The notes beneath the pieces were generated by a model. The model did not search any database. It worked only from the letters and a program-made list of their open reading frames with translations, and was not told the DNA's origin. From contig NZ_JAJOMX010000001.1 in the NCBI RefSeq assembly GCF_024699925.1, forward strand, positions 4,564,001 through 4,628,000: 64,000 bases of DNA, in the 5' to 3' direction. Numbering within the stretch: the stretch's first letter is position 1; every line of letters starts with the position of its first letter. Below, piece by piece: positions 1 through 7,230 of the stretch. The position numbers and the translations under genes are program-made. The DNA is from Mesorhizobium sp. J428. GTDB lineage: Bacteria; Pseudomonadota; Alphaproteobacteria; Rhizobiales; Rhizobiaceae.

Positions 1-52
1 GCCATTGTCGCCGGATGGTGTATCGGTCGATCGCGAGGAGGCTTGGGGTGGG

Positions 53-455
53 ATGAAACGGCTGCCGGTGTTCGCATTGCTCGGGCCGCTGTCGTGCTGG
101 CTGCTCGTCGTCGCTGGCGCGTGGATCGTCTTCGGGGGCGGGCCTTTGGACGAGGGCGGGCAGATGTTCGTCGGCGGGCTGTTCGGCACGTTCGGCGTGA
201 TCCTGCCCTTCATGCTGGCGCTCGCCTGGGTGGACGGTCGGCTGTCCCGCGTCCGCTGGCGCATCCCGGCGGTGGCGCTCGTCGCCTTCGTCGTGTCGGT
301 GGCGGTGTTCTTCGAACTGACGCGGGAGAGCGGGTCGGCGGAAAACTGGGGGTATTTCCGGCAAGTACTGGTGGATGATGGGACTGGTGCTCGCCCTGCC
401 GGCGGCGCTGTGTGCGTGGGTGGCGGGATTGTATGCCCCGGCCACGCCGCGATGA
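53..455 (+). pseudogene. Small multi-pass membrane protein, frameshifted near 365
   Basis: The frame opening at ATG 53 (MKRLPVFALLG) encodes three hydrophobic segments, at about residues 5-27, 35-57 and 70-87. It reads normally to about position 364 and then becomes a Gly/Ala-rich sequence without a helix. The frame one base on continues as YWWMMGLVLALPAALCAWVA, a convincing fourth membrane helix, and stops at 453-455. Dropping G365 joins the two into a coherent protein of about 133 aa with four helices. A purine-rich stretch upstream (35-52) can serve as ribosome binding site. I do not recognise the family, so no function is proposed. The shift may be a mutation or a sequencing error. Confidence 0.6.
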
Positions 456-458
456 CTT

Positions 459-545
459 ATGACCGCAGGCCATAAGCGCGGCGCGATCTATATCGGCGTC
501 ACTGGCAGTCTGGCCCGGCGTATCCCGGGCCACAAGGAAGGGCGG
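459..545 (+). pseudogene. GIY-YIG nuclease N-terminal remnant
   Basis: The start of this reading frame, MTAGHKRGAIYIGVTG followed by SLARRIPGHKEG, matches the beginning of small GIY-YIG endonuclease-domain proteins, which typically read YIGVTSDLxRRIxEHKEG. Resemblance ends after KEG at about 545. The frame then becomes Arg-rich and antisense to arr, so only about 29 of the usual 90-100 residues remain. The catalytic Arg region is partly kept, but the Glu and the rest of the fold are absent. It lies four bases after the stop of the preceding gene. Best read as a truncated relic, not a working nuclease. Confidence 0.55.
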
Positions 546-575
546 AGGCGCCGCCTGAGGCCCAGACAGCGCGCG

Positions 576-992
576 TCAGTCGATGATCTCGCCGCCGCCC
601 TCGGCCTTCATGCGGGCGAGGCCCTCCTTCATCTGGCGAAGCCGCTCGGGCGGGTGGCCCTGCCATTTCGTCACCTCGGCGACGATGCGCAGCGGCTCGC
701 GCGAGCGGTAGGACATGGTCGGATTGCCGGGGAACTTCTTGTCCGTCAGGTTGGGATCGTCCTCGACCGGCCCGGTCGGCTCCACGACATAGATCCGCTC
801 CGGCCGGTCTCCGGCCGCGAGTTCTGCGCCCCAGACCGCGGCGTCCAGCGTCGCCGAAAAATACACCCAGGACAGCGGCCCGGCTTCGGTGAAGTTCGAT
901 CCGTGGCCGACGACGATGAAGCCTCCCGGCTCCAGATCGGCCTTGGTGCCGTGGAAGAACGACTGCGCGAACATGCTGGGCGTGGCTGACAT
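576..992 (-). CDS. arr: Rifampin ADP-ribosyltransferase
   Basis: A 138-aa protein of the usual Arr length. Arr enzymes move ADP-ribose from NAD+ to rifamycins in the cytoplasm and so inactivate them. Visible family motifs are FHGTK at residues 13-17, VYFSATLDAAVWGAELA at 43-59, EPTGP at 71-75 and DDPNLTDKKFPGNPT from 78. The described catalytic residues of mycobacterial Arr (His19, Tyr49, Asp84) correspond here to His14, Tyr44 and Asp79, each shifted by five. CGGAG lies six bases before the ATG. The gene stands alone between a nuclease relic and repeats; no integrase or attC site is visible. Activity on rifampicin is inferred from family membership. Confidence 0.93.
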   Translation of the reverse strand: MSATPSMFAQSFFHGTKADLEPGGFIVVGHGSNFTEAGPLSWVYFSATLDAAVWGAELAAGDRPERIYVVEPTGPVEDDPNLTDKKFPGNPTMSYRSREPLRIVAEVTKWQGHPPERLRQMKEGLARMKAEGGGEIID

Positions 993-1125
993 CGGTGCTC
1001 CGCTCGTTGAAATGAATCGAGCCGCCCGATGGCAGGCGGGCGGCTGGTTTGACGATGGGGAAGGGTGCAGATAGGCGGGGTGGGGGGTATTTCAAGGGGG
1101 CGGGCGCGTGGGAAGGGCGCAATCT

Positions 1126-1376
1126 CTCCCCTTGAGGGAGAGAAAGCAATTTCAACATCTTAGCCGCAGGCTAAGTGTTAGAAATTGCAAGTGAGGGGGG
1201 CGGGGCGTATCAGTTGGGCGGCCCTCCGCTATGGCTGCGGGCGTTCGCGCCCTTTGGAAGTCCGCTGGACCTTCGCCGCCGGCGGACCGGGCGCTCACCC
1301 CCTCTCTTGCGAAATCTAGCACTTAGCTTCGCTAAGACGCTGATTTCGCTTTCTCCCCCTCAAGGGGGGAGATCGA
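1126..1376. repeat. RIME-like palindromic repeat, facing pair 1
   Basis: Two inverted copies of a roughly 75-90-bp module face each other. The plus copy (1126-1199) starts with the small palindrome CTCCCCTTGAGGGAG, contains the stem CTTAGCC..GGCTAAG and ends in GAGGGGG. The minus copy occupies about 1288-1376. The spacer (1200-1287) has its own shared sequence (CCCTCCGCTATGGCTGCGGG, then a GGACCGGGC block) that recurs at 2085-2153. There is no gene in 993-1624; these repeats fill it. They resemble the intergenic mosaic elements described in rhizobia, but the exact family name is inferred. Confidence 0.8.
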
Positions 1377-1396
1377 GGCGCGGCGGCTGAGCGCTT

Positions 1397-1578
1397 CTCT
1401 CTCCCCTTGAGGGAGAGAAAGCAATTTCAACATCTTAGCCAAAGGCTAAGTGTTAGAAATCGCAAGTGAGGGGGCAGTTCCCGGCGCACCGGCGTCTCAC
1501 CCCCCTCTCTTGCAAATTCTAAGGACTTGGCTTCGCCAAGCCCAAGAATTTGCTTTCTCCCCCTCCAGGGGGGAGATA
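1397..1578. repeat. RIME-like palindromic repeat, facing pair 2
   Basis: The same module as in pair 1, again as a plus copy (1397-1473) and a minus copy (1494-1578), here with a short spacer of about 20 bp. The plus copy is almost identical to the one at 1126, differing in the CTTAGCC loop. The minus copy has drifted more: its stem reads GGCTTCGCCAAGCC. The outer end of the minus copy abuts the DUF559 gene 47 bp before its start. Confidence 0.8.
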
Positions 1579-1624
1579 GACGCGCTCCGCCGCCTTCGGT
1601 AGTTTTCCACCGGGGGAGCGGGAC

Positions 1625-1987
1625 ATGGGGCAGCGGGTTCCCAGGCGGCATCTGGAGTTCGCGCGGCAGATGCGCGCCGAACCGACCAAGGCCGAGAACA
1701 TCCTGTGGCAGGCGGTGCGCAACCGCCGGCTCGAAGGGCTGAAGTTCAAGCGGCAGCAGACCATTGCCGGCGTCATCGTCGATTTCGTCTGCTTCGAGGC
1801 AAGGCTGATCGTCGAGATGGACGGCGGCCAGCATTCCGGCTCGACGCGCGACGCGGTGCGGGACGACCGCTTTGCGGCGGCCGGCTATCTCACACTGCGG
1901 TTCTGGAACGACGAGGTCGAGCGCAACATCGATGGCGTGTGCCATACGATCCTGGCGGAGGCGCTGCCGAGAAGACGCGACGTCTGA
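1625..1987 (+). CDS. DUF559 endonuclease-like protein
   Basis: A 120-aa protein with the DUF559 pattern: an N-terminal RQMRAEPTKAENILWQAVRN, then RRLEGLKFKRQQTIAGVIVD, then DFVCFEARLIVEMDGGQHSG, and a C-terminal LRFWNDEVERNIDGV. DUF559 is related to the Vsr/PD-(D/E)XK nuclease fold. The Glu in the helix, the VDF aspartate and the VEMDGGQH acid residues are the likely metal ligands. Nuclease activity is inferred, not shown. The gene is hemmed in by inverted repeat modules: one ends 47 bp upstream and another starts six bases after the stop. This resembles single-gene mobile units that carry their own REP-type ends. Confidence 0.85.
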   Translation: MGQRVPRRHLEFARQMRAEPTKAENILWQAVRNRRLEGLKFKRQQTIAGVIVDFVCFEARLIVEMDGGQHSGSTRDAVRDDRFAAAGYLTLRFWNDEVERNIDGVCHTILAEALPRRRDV

Positions 1988-1992
1988 GCGCC

Positions 1993-2153
1993 TATCTCCC
2001 CCTTGAGGGGGAGAGAGCGAAATCAGCATCTTAGCGAAGCTAAGTGCTAGATTTCGCAAGAGAGGGGGCGGGGGTGTGGCTGCCGCCCTCCGCTATGGCT
2101 GCGGGTGTTCGCGTCCTTTGGAAGGTCCACCGGACCTTCGCCTTCAGTGGACC
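1993..2153 (+). repeat. RIME-like repeat, left part of pair 3
   Basis: A plus-oriented module (1993-2069) with the palindrome CTCCCCCTTGAGGGGGAG and the stem CTTAGCGAAGCTAAG, followed by the conserved spacer that also occurs in pair 1. The spacer is cut at GGACC by the IS3-family insertion and resumes at 4980. Confidence 0.8.
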
Positions 2154-2179
2154 TGACGTTGCCCCCGATCAGCCCTCAT

Positions 2180-2484
2180 TCATAACTGGACTCTGTTCTC
2201 CTTGTGGTCCGATCTGGACCGGTTTGCAAACTCGTTCGGGGTGAGGCCACGCAGGCTCGTGTGTGGCCGGTGCTCGTTGTAGTCGATCCTCCACTCTTCA
2301 ATGATGCGGCGTGCCGCTGCCATGCCGCGGAACAGGTGCTCGTTGAGGCATTCGTCGCGCAAGCGGCCGTTCAGGCTTTCGACGAAGCCGTTCTGGGTCG
2401 GCTTGCCCGGCGCGATGTAGTGCCACTCGACGCGGTTGTCCTCCTGCCACTGCAGGATCGCCCGCGACGTCAGCTCGGTGCCGT
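2180..2484 (-). pseudogene. IS3 transposase OrfB, C-terminal fragment
   Basis: This is the end of the integrase core of the interrupted transposase. It reads [16 protein letters not shown], then [20 protein letters not shown] with the catalytic Glu of the DDE triad, then [12 protein letters not shown] and [16 protein letters not shown], ending at the stop at 2180. The IS110-type insertion separates it from the part holding the two Asp residues, between SDN and GTE. It cannot make a working enzyme on its own. Confidence 0.88.
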
Positions 2485-2619
2485 AGCACGTCGGGAAGAA
2501 GATTGTTTGGGAAGGCTATGGCCTCCTGCGCAGCCTTCAAAATAGCGCAGCAGGTGGCCATAGCCGGGTCTCGGGTCTCTACAGTGGTTTTGCGAACCAC
2601 ACCGTAAAGGAGACCGGCC

Positions 2620-3810
2620 ATGACCATCGCCAACACTATCCCCGTTTCGCCCCTTCTTGTAGCCATCGACATTTCCAAACACCGGCATGAGGTGCTGATC
2701 GCGGTTCCCGGTAAAGCGCGCCGGCGCCGATTGGCGATCCGGAACAGCCTCGAGGATTTCGAGCGACTGATCGCGGTTCTTCGCCAGTATGGCTTGCCGG
2801 TCCGGATCGGATTCGAGGCGACGGGCAATTATCATCGGGCACTCGCGCATCATCTGGGCGCAGCCGGTTTCGAGCTGAAGCTGATCTCCTCGGTTGCCCT
2901 CGCTCGGACGCGGGAAGCCCTTCACAACAGCTGGGACAAGAACGACCCAAAGGACGCCCAGGTCATCCTGCGCATGCTGGAGATCGGCGCGGTCCAGTTT
3001 TTCCACGATCCGCTGATCGCGGGCACGAACGACATTCAGGAGCTTTCCAAGACGCACGAGATCATCTCGCGCTCCAAGACCGAACTCTGGCACCGGATCC
3101 TGACCCACTACCTGCCGCTGTATTTCCCTGAAGCCGAGCGGTTCCATCGCAGCGCACGCAGCGACTGGTTCCTGGCCTTTTTGGAACAGTTCCCGTCGCC
3201 GCACATGATCTCGGCAATGACGAAGGAGGCCTTCATTGATGCCGCCTGGAACGTCGTCGGCCGGAAGGTTTCCAAAACGCTCCTGCTTTCAGATATTTAC
3301 GAGTCTGCCAAAGACTCTGTCGGCTTACCTGTAGCAGCAGAGTCCGATGCCTTGCGGATGTTCCGGCTGGTCCTCGCCGAGGGTCGCGGCTTGGTGCGCC
3401 AGCGCGATGAGGTCGAGAACCGCGCTGTGGAACTGCTGTCCGACCATCCCGACTACCAGCTACTGGTCACCGTTCCGGGCATTGGGCCGATCAACGCCCT
3501 GACCATTCTCGCCGAAGCCGGCGATCTGCGCCGTTTCGGGCATCATCGCCAGTTCCTAAAGTTCTGCGGCATGGATCTCGCCACCGTGCAATCAGGCATG
3601 TTCCGAGGACAGAGCAAGATCTCAAAATATGGCAACGCCCGGCTTCGACGGACCTTCTGGATGGCAGGGCAAACCGCAGTGCTACACCGAACCAACAGCT
3701 TCCGCGATAGGTTCGAGCGCTACATAGCCAAGGATCGGCACAACGCTCACCTGCGTCGCAAAGCCTATACCGCAATCGCAGCCAAGATGGCGCGTACGTA
3801 CACGCCGTGA
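2620..3810 (+). CDS. IS110-family DEDD transposase
   Basis: A 396-aa transposase of normal family length. The N-terminal RuvC-like domain shows the DEDD residues: Asp17 in VAIDISKH, Glu66 in GFEATGN, and Asp109 and Asp112 in KNDPKDA. The C-terminal Tnp_20 domain has the helix-hairpin-like VPGIGPINALTILAEAGD and the region SGMFRGQSKISKYGNARL, where the nucleophilic serine is expected. Members of this family recombine DNA guided by a structured RNA made from a non-coding end of the element. The ORF is intact, is preceded by AAAGGAGACC and could be active. Confidence 0.93.
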   Translation: MTIANTIPVSPLLVAIDISKHRHEVLIAVPGKARRRRLAIRNSLEDFERLIAVLRQYGLPVRIGFEATGNYHRALAHHLGAAGFELKLISSVALARTREALHNSWDKNDPKDAQVILRMLEIGAVQFFHDPLIAGTNDIQELSKTHEIISRSKTELWHRILTHYLPLYFPEAERFHRSARSDWFLAFLEQFPSPHMISAMTKEAFIDAAWNVVGRKVSKTLLLSDIYESAKDSVGLPVAAESDALRMFRLVLAEGRGLVRQRDEVENRAVELLSDHPDYQLLVTVPGIGPINALTILAEAGDLRRFGHHRQFLKFCGMDLATVQSGMFRGQSKISKYGNARLRRTFWMAGQTAVLHRTNSFRDRFERYIAKDRHNAHLRRKAYTAIAAKMARTYTP

Positions 3811-4114
3811 TCAAACACGGCGAACCCTATCGTCCCTTCTTCGAGGGGGCGAGCCCAGGCGGAAGAACCCTTTTCTGACAAGGGCCGTGGAGGCAGTTCG
3901 CTGACCTCGTAGATAATGTTCAGGTCTTCCGCTTGGGATTCAGGATCTCGTCTTAAGGACGGTGAGAGCCGCCATCGTGCGTACTCTGTGTTTGCTATGG
4001 GAGAGACCGCTTCTTGACGGCGGAGCCCGCCTGGGCAACTTTATCAGGGTATCTGATCGCTCAGATGCCCCGTGACCTGACGCCCGATACCGCCAATTCT
4101 TCCCAACATAGGAC
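3811..4114 (+). other. Non-coding right end of IS110 element, candidate guide RNA
   Basis: This 304-bp stretch after the transposase stop has no convincing gene. It is more than twice as long as the non-coding left end (about 135 bp). In IS1111-type elements the guide (bridge/seek) RNA is encoded on the 3' side of the transposase, so this is the likely place for it. Several short GC-rich stems can be seen, but I could not assign target-pairing loops by eye. Confidence 0.45.
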
Positions 4115-4633
4115 GTTGTCGGAGACGATCATCAGCGGTCGGCCGCGCGTCTCGACGATGGCGTCCAGTTCCCGCGCCACCCGCATGCCCGACAGTGACG
4201 TGTCGACCACGAGTGCCAGGCACTCCCGAGTGAAGTCGTCGACCACCACCAGGACGCGGAAGCGTCTGCCATCGGCGAGCATGTCGGATACGAAGTCCAG
4301 GCTCCATCGTTGGTTTGCTCCCTGCGGCAGCGTCATCGGCGCCCGCGTGCCCAGCGCCCGCTTGCGGCCGCCGCGCTTCTTCACCGTCAGCCGCTCCTCC
4401 CGGTATAGCCGGAACAGCTTCTTGTGGTTCAGTTCGATGCCCTCGCGCCGCAGAAGGATGAGCAGCCGCCGATAGCCGAACCGACGCCGCTCAAGCGCCA
4501 GCTCTTTCAGCCGCGCCCGCACCGCGGCATCGTCCGGTCGCCGCGACGCATAGCGATAGGTCTTCGGGTCGAGCCCGACCAGACTGCAGGCACGCCGCTG
4601 CGAGTAGCACTTCTCTTCGATCGCCCAGGCCAC
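4115..4633 (-). pseudogene. IS3 transposase OrfB, N-terminal part
   Basis: Begins MAWAIEEKCYSQRRACSLVG (a GTG codon at 4633) and covers the HTH_21-like helper domain (RRFGYRRLLILLRREG, LNHKKLFRLYREE). It continues through the first half of the rve core, RWSLDFVSDMLADGRRFRVL with the first catalytic Asp and RPLMIVSDN with the second. It then runs into IS110 sequence. In the -1 frame it is continuous with the end of orfA through a GGGAAAG heptamer at 4663-4669, so the protein was probably made as an OrfAB fusion. Confidence 0.88.
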
Positions 4634-4656
4634 GAAGCGCTTCCTTGTCCTGGGCG

Positions 4657-4920
4657 TCAGAACTTTCCCAGTGCTTCCTTCAGCGTCGCGACGTCCAGCA
4701 TAGATTCCGCTAGTAGCTTCTTCAGCCGCCGGTTCTCGTCCTCGAGGCTCCTCAGCCGCCGGGCGTCCGACACTTCCATGCCGCCATAGCGATTACGCCA
4801 GTTGTAGAAGGTCGCCTCCGAGATCCCGTGTTTGCGGCACAGCTCTGCCGTCGGGATTCCCGCCTGGTGCTCCTTCAGCACGCCGATGATCTGGTCTTCC
4901 GTGAACCGGCTTCTCTTCAT
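4657..4920 (-). CDS. IS3-family transposase OrfA
   Basis: An 87-aa helix-turn-helix protein (HTH_8/Tnp_1): [40 protein letters not shown], then the coiled region [20 protein letters not shown]. It binds the IS ends and supplies the N-terminal part of the frameshifted transposase. The GGGAAAG heptamer lies in its last codons in the correct X XXY YYZ phase for -1 slippage. The ORF is intact, but its partner orfB is split, so the element probably cannot move by itself. Confidence 0.92.
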   Translation of the reverse strand: MKRSRFTEDQIIGVLKEHQAGIPTAELCRKHGISEATFYNWRNRYGGMEVSDARRLRSLEDENRRLKKLLAESMLDVATLKEALGKF

Positions 4921-4979
4921 CTCCGTCTCCTTTCGACGGAGTCCAGTTCAAACCGAGGGCATTCCAGGGGGCAACGTCA

Positions 4980-5092
4980 GACCGGGCACCCCCTCTCTCT
5001 TGGATTTTCTACGACTTAGCCTCCGCACCCCTGCGGGCTGCTCCAGCTAAGACCGTGAAAATCCATTCTCCCCTCCAGGGGGGAGATAGAGG
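4980..5092 (-). repeat. RIME-like repeat, right part of pair 3
   Basis: This continues the repeat cut by the IS3 insertion: GACCGGGC, then a minus-oriented module. The stem loop is longer than in other copies (GACTTAGCC..GGCTGCTCCAGCTAAG), and the module ends in the palindrome CTCCCCTCCAGGGGGGAG at about 5072-5090. Removing 2154-4979 and one GACC restores the same GGACCGGGC junction that is intact in pair 1. Confidence 0.78.
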
Positions 5093-5160
5093 GCGACCGT
5101 TTGCGCGAGCTGAACCGCGCCGGGTTGATCGGAGGCTCCAATCCTTGAGAAGGTGGAGCC

Positions 5161-5490
5161 ATGACAAGCAAGACAACGAACAGGTTTTCTCCCGAGGTCC
5201 GTGCCCGCGCGGTGCGGCTGGTTCTGGATCACGAAGGCGAGCACACCTCGCGGTGGGCGGCGGTGTCGTCGATCGCCGCCAAGATCGGCTGCACGGCGCA
5301 GACGTTGCATGAGTGGGTGAAGAAGGCCGAGCGCGATAGCGGCGTTCGCGCCGGTGTGCCTACGGATGTGGCGACGAAGCTCAAGGCTCTGGAACGCGAG
5401 AACCGCGAGCTTCGGCAAGCCAACGAGATCCTGCGCAAGGCGAGCGCGTATTTTGCCCAGGCGGAGCTCGACCGCCGGTTCAGGCCATGA
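5161..5490 (+). CDS. IS3-family transposase OrfA
   Basis: A 109-aa DNA-binding subunit. The HTH is in [20 protein letters not shown] and [20 protein letters not shown], followed by a leucine-rich coiled coil, [20 protein letters not shown]. The stop overlaps the orfB start in ATGA, which allows translational coupling; the family often also makes an OrfAB fusion by frameshifting. It is distinct in sequence from the OrfA at 4657-4920, so the two IS3 elements belong to different subgroups. Confidence 0.93.
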   Translation: MTSKTTNRFSPEVRARAVRLVLDHEGEHTSRWAAVSSIAAKIGCTAQTLHEWVKKAERDSGVRAGVPTDVATKLKALERENRELRQANEILRKASAYFAQAELDRRFRP

Positions 5491-6392
5491 TCGCGTTCAT
5501 CGACGATCATCGTGGGGCGCATGGGGTCGAGCCGATCTGCAAGGTGCTGCCGATTGCCCCGTCGACCTACCATGACCGTGTCGCCAAGCGCGTCGATCCC
5601 TCCCGGCTGTCGGTTCGGGCAAGACGGGATGCAGCCTTGAAGGATGAGGTTCGCCGCGTGTTCGAGGCTAACTTCCGCGTCTACGGCGTTCGCAAGGTCT
5701 GGCGCCAGTTGCAGCGCGAGGGCTTCGATGTTGCCCGCTGCACGGTTGCCCGCCTGATGAAGGCCATGGGTCTCGAAGGCATCATCCGCGGCAAGCCGCT
5801 CCGCACCACGGTGAGCGACAAGGCCGCACCTTGTCCGCTCGATCACGTCAATCGCCAGTTCCATGCCCCGGCACCGAACATGCTGTGGGTCTCCGACTTC
5901 ACCTACGTCGCGACCTGGACCGGCTTCGTCTATGTCGCCTTTGTCATCGACACTTATGCGAGAAGGATCGTCGGCTGGCGGGTGAGCCGGACGGCGCATG
6001 CGAGCTTCGTCCTGGACGCTCTGGAACAGGCTCTCCACGATCGGCGGCCAATCCATCGCGGTGGGCTCGTGCACCATAGTGATAGAGGCAGCCAATACGT
6101 CAGCATTCGATACACCGAGCGCCTGGCGGAAGCCGGCGTCGAGCCGTCGGTCGGCAGCGTCGGCGACAGCTATGACAACGCTCTCGCCGAAACCATCAAC
6201 GGTCTCTACAAGGCCGAGGTGATCCACCGACGCGGACCATGGCGCTCATTCGAGGCAGTCGAGTTCGCGACGTTGGAATGGGTGGACTGGTTCAACAATC
6301 GCCGGCTGCTGGAGCCCATCGGCAACATCCCGCCGGCGGAAGCCGAGGAACGCTACTACGCCATGCTGGTAGAACCAGCCATGGCCGCGTGA
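5487..6392 (+). CDS. IS3-family transposase OrfB (DDE)
   Basis: A 301-aa catalytic subunit. An N-terminal HTH_21 region ([20 protein letters not shown]) is followed by the rve integrase core. The core has Asp in [12 protein letters not shown], Asp in [10 protein letters not shown] and Glu in [14 protein letters not shown], with the usual DD(E) order. The C-terminal part, [20 protein letters not shown], is the rve_3 signature. It lies inside perfect terminal repeats. Nothing suggests inactivation. Confidence 0.95.
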   Translation: MIAFIDDHRGAHGVEPICKVLPIAPSTYHDRVAKRVDPSRLSVRARRDAALKDEVRRVFEANFRVYGVRKVWRQLQREGFDVARCTVARLMKAMGLEGIIRGKPLRTTVSDKAAPCPLDHVNRQFHAPAPNMLWVSDFTYVATWTGFVYVAFVIDTYARRIVGWRVSRTAHASFVLDALEQALHDRRPIHRGGLVHHSDRGSQYVSIRYTERLAEAGVEPSVGSVGDSYDNALAETINGLYKAEVIHRRGPWRSFEAVEFATLEWVDWFNNRRLLEPIGNIPPAEAEERYYAMLVEPAMAA

Positions 6393-6588
6393 CTCAAACG
6401 AAACGGCCTCCGGAAAACCCGGCGCGGTTCAAGCCTGCGAGCGGTAGTGCCTTGCGCGGAAATAAAGTAAACTGTCTCCTGAGGTGCCGCTTGCGCCGCC
6501 GCGCCGCGTCAATGTTTAGGCATGGATCCTAGCGTCTGCGCTCCGCTTCGCTTCCGCTCTGCCCCAGAATGAGGGAAGAGGCCCCCTT

Positions 6589-7230
6589 TCAGAATGCAAA
6601 TGGCAGGTACCTGCGCGCTGAAACTCCAGATTTTCCAATTTCCCTGATCGATTGATAATATCTCTGCCTATCAAGTGGATATGTCTGCTTCGATGCAAGC
6701 TGCGCTATGCGTATTCGCTTTGTGTTGTATGATTCATCACCCTCGAGGATTATGCTTCTTACTTTTCGGGCGAACGTAACATGATATATACTTGCGTCTG
6801 ACGCCAATATCATATCGATAACCGGAACAATGATCTTTGTCGGATTGGCCGTTGACAAAAGCGCGAGAGAGGCAATCCTAGCGTAATACCTTCCTGAAAT
6901 AATGGCGAGAGTTGCAAGCATAGATTCAACTTCGTTGAATTGCTCTCGGCCGGAGAATTCGAAAAAGGTAGCACGCTTTAGGCTTATTTCGTTGAAAATG
7001 GCGCCGGAGAACTTCGATCCACTTAGAACTGAGAATGAAAAATCAAAGTTCCTCAAATCTTGATGGCGGAAGTCAGAGTTCCTTAGGTCAGCGTACATGA
7101 AATCTCGTTCAGGCTCTAGATCAACGAGTTTGACCAATTCAAGAAATTTTGTTGAGCGTGATTTTCTTAGTTTTTCTAGAGTTAACGGTAGGTCGTCGGC
7201 CTTCGATGGCTTCAAAGACAATTCTTTCAT
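6589..7230 (-). CDS. Unknown protein with short pentapeptide-repeat segment
   Basis: A 213-aa protein I cannot assign. Residues about 45-75 contain YADLRNSDFRHQDLRNFDF and SGSKFSGAIF, a short A(D/N)LxxxDF-type pentapeptide stretch, too short for a full right-handed helix. The rest looks alpha-helical (MLATLAIISGRYYARIASLA). Its start overlaps the end of the upstream gene by 92 bases in another frame, so the true start may be later. The DNA is clearly AT-richer than the flanks, with rare-codon use unlike its neighbours, suggesting horizontal acquisition. Together with the next entry it forms a two-gene unit between an IS element and uvrD. Confidence 0.6.
   Translation of the reverse strand: MKELSLKPSKADDLPLTLEKLRKSRSTKFLELVKLVDLEPERDFMYADLRNSDFRHQDLRNFDFSFSVLSGSKFSGAIFNEISLKRATFFEFSGREQFNEVESMLATLAIISGRYYARIASLALLSTANPTKIIVPVIDMILASDASIYHVTFARKVRSIILEGDESYNTKRIRIAQLASKQTYPLDRQRYYQSIREIGKSGVSARRYLPFAF

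Larger units (their letters stand above)
2485..4114 (+). mobile_element. IS110-family element, IS1111-like ends
   Basis: The boundaries follow from the split orfB: the left junction is GGTGCC|GT and the right junction is GGAC|GTTGTC, so rejoining restores GGTGCCGTTGTC (SDNGTE codons). A GT dinucleotide, possibly CGT, is present at both junctions, as expected for the core used by DEDD recombinases. There is no longer target duplication. GGGAAGAA at 2495-2502 and its complement TTCTTCCC at 4097-4104 each lie 10 bp inside the ends, the kind of subterminal inverted repeat typical of the IS1111 group. Length is about 1,630 bp. Confidence 0.82.
2154..4979 (-). mobile_element. IS3-family element, interrupted, TSD GACC
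   Basis: The ends are imperfect inverted repeats beginning TGACGTTGCCCC on each side and sharing AACTGGACTC further in, with the TG..CA termini usual for IS3. They are flanked by GACC at 2150-2153 and 4980-4983. The element carries orfA and a frameshift-dependent orfB on the minus strand. An IS110-type element splits orfB. Subtracting that passenger leaves about 1.2 kb, a normal IS3 size. The insertion point is the GGACCGGGC block of a palindromic repeat. Confidence 0.88.
5111..6431 (+). mobile_element. Complete IS3-family element, TSD AGC
   Basis: The termini are perfect 16-bp inverted repeats, TGAACCGCGCCGGGTT at 5111-5126 and its complement at 6416-6431. They are flanked by AGC direct repeats at 5108-5110 and 6432-6434. 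Length is 1,321 bp. Both orfA and orfB are open and the DDE triad is present, so the copy looks intact and recently inserted. Confidence 0.93.

Noticed and set aside
576..992. arr as an integron cassette
   Set aside because: No intI, attC-like imperfect hairpin or second cassette is visible around it.
1126..1580. Possible CRISPR array
   Set aside because: Repeats are long, palindromic and in alternating orientation with unequal spacers; no cas genes nearby.
6516..6698. Small minus-strand ORF of 60 codons after the IS3 element
   Set aside because: Overlaps the end of the 213-aa gene in another frame, shows no motif and begins inside that gene.
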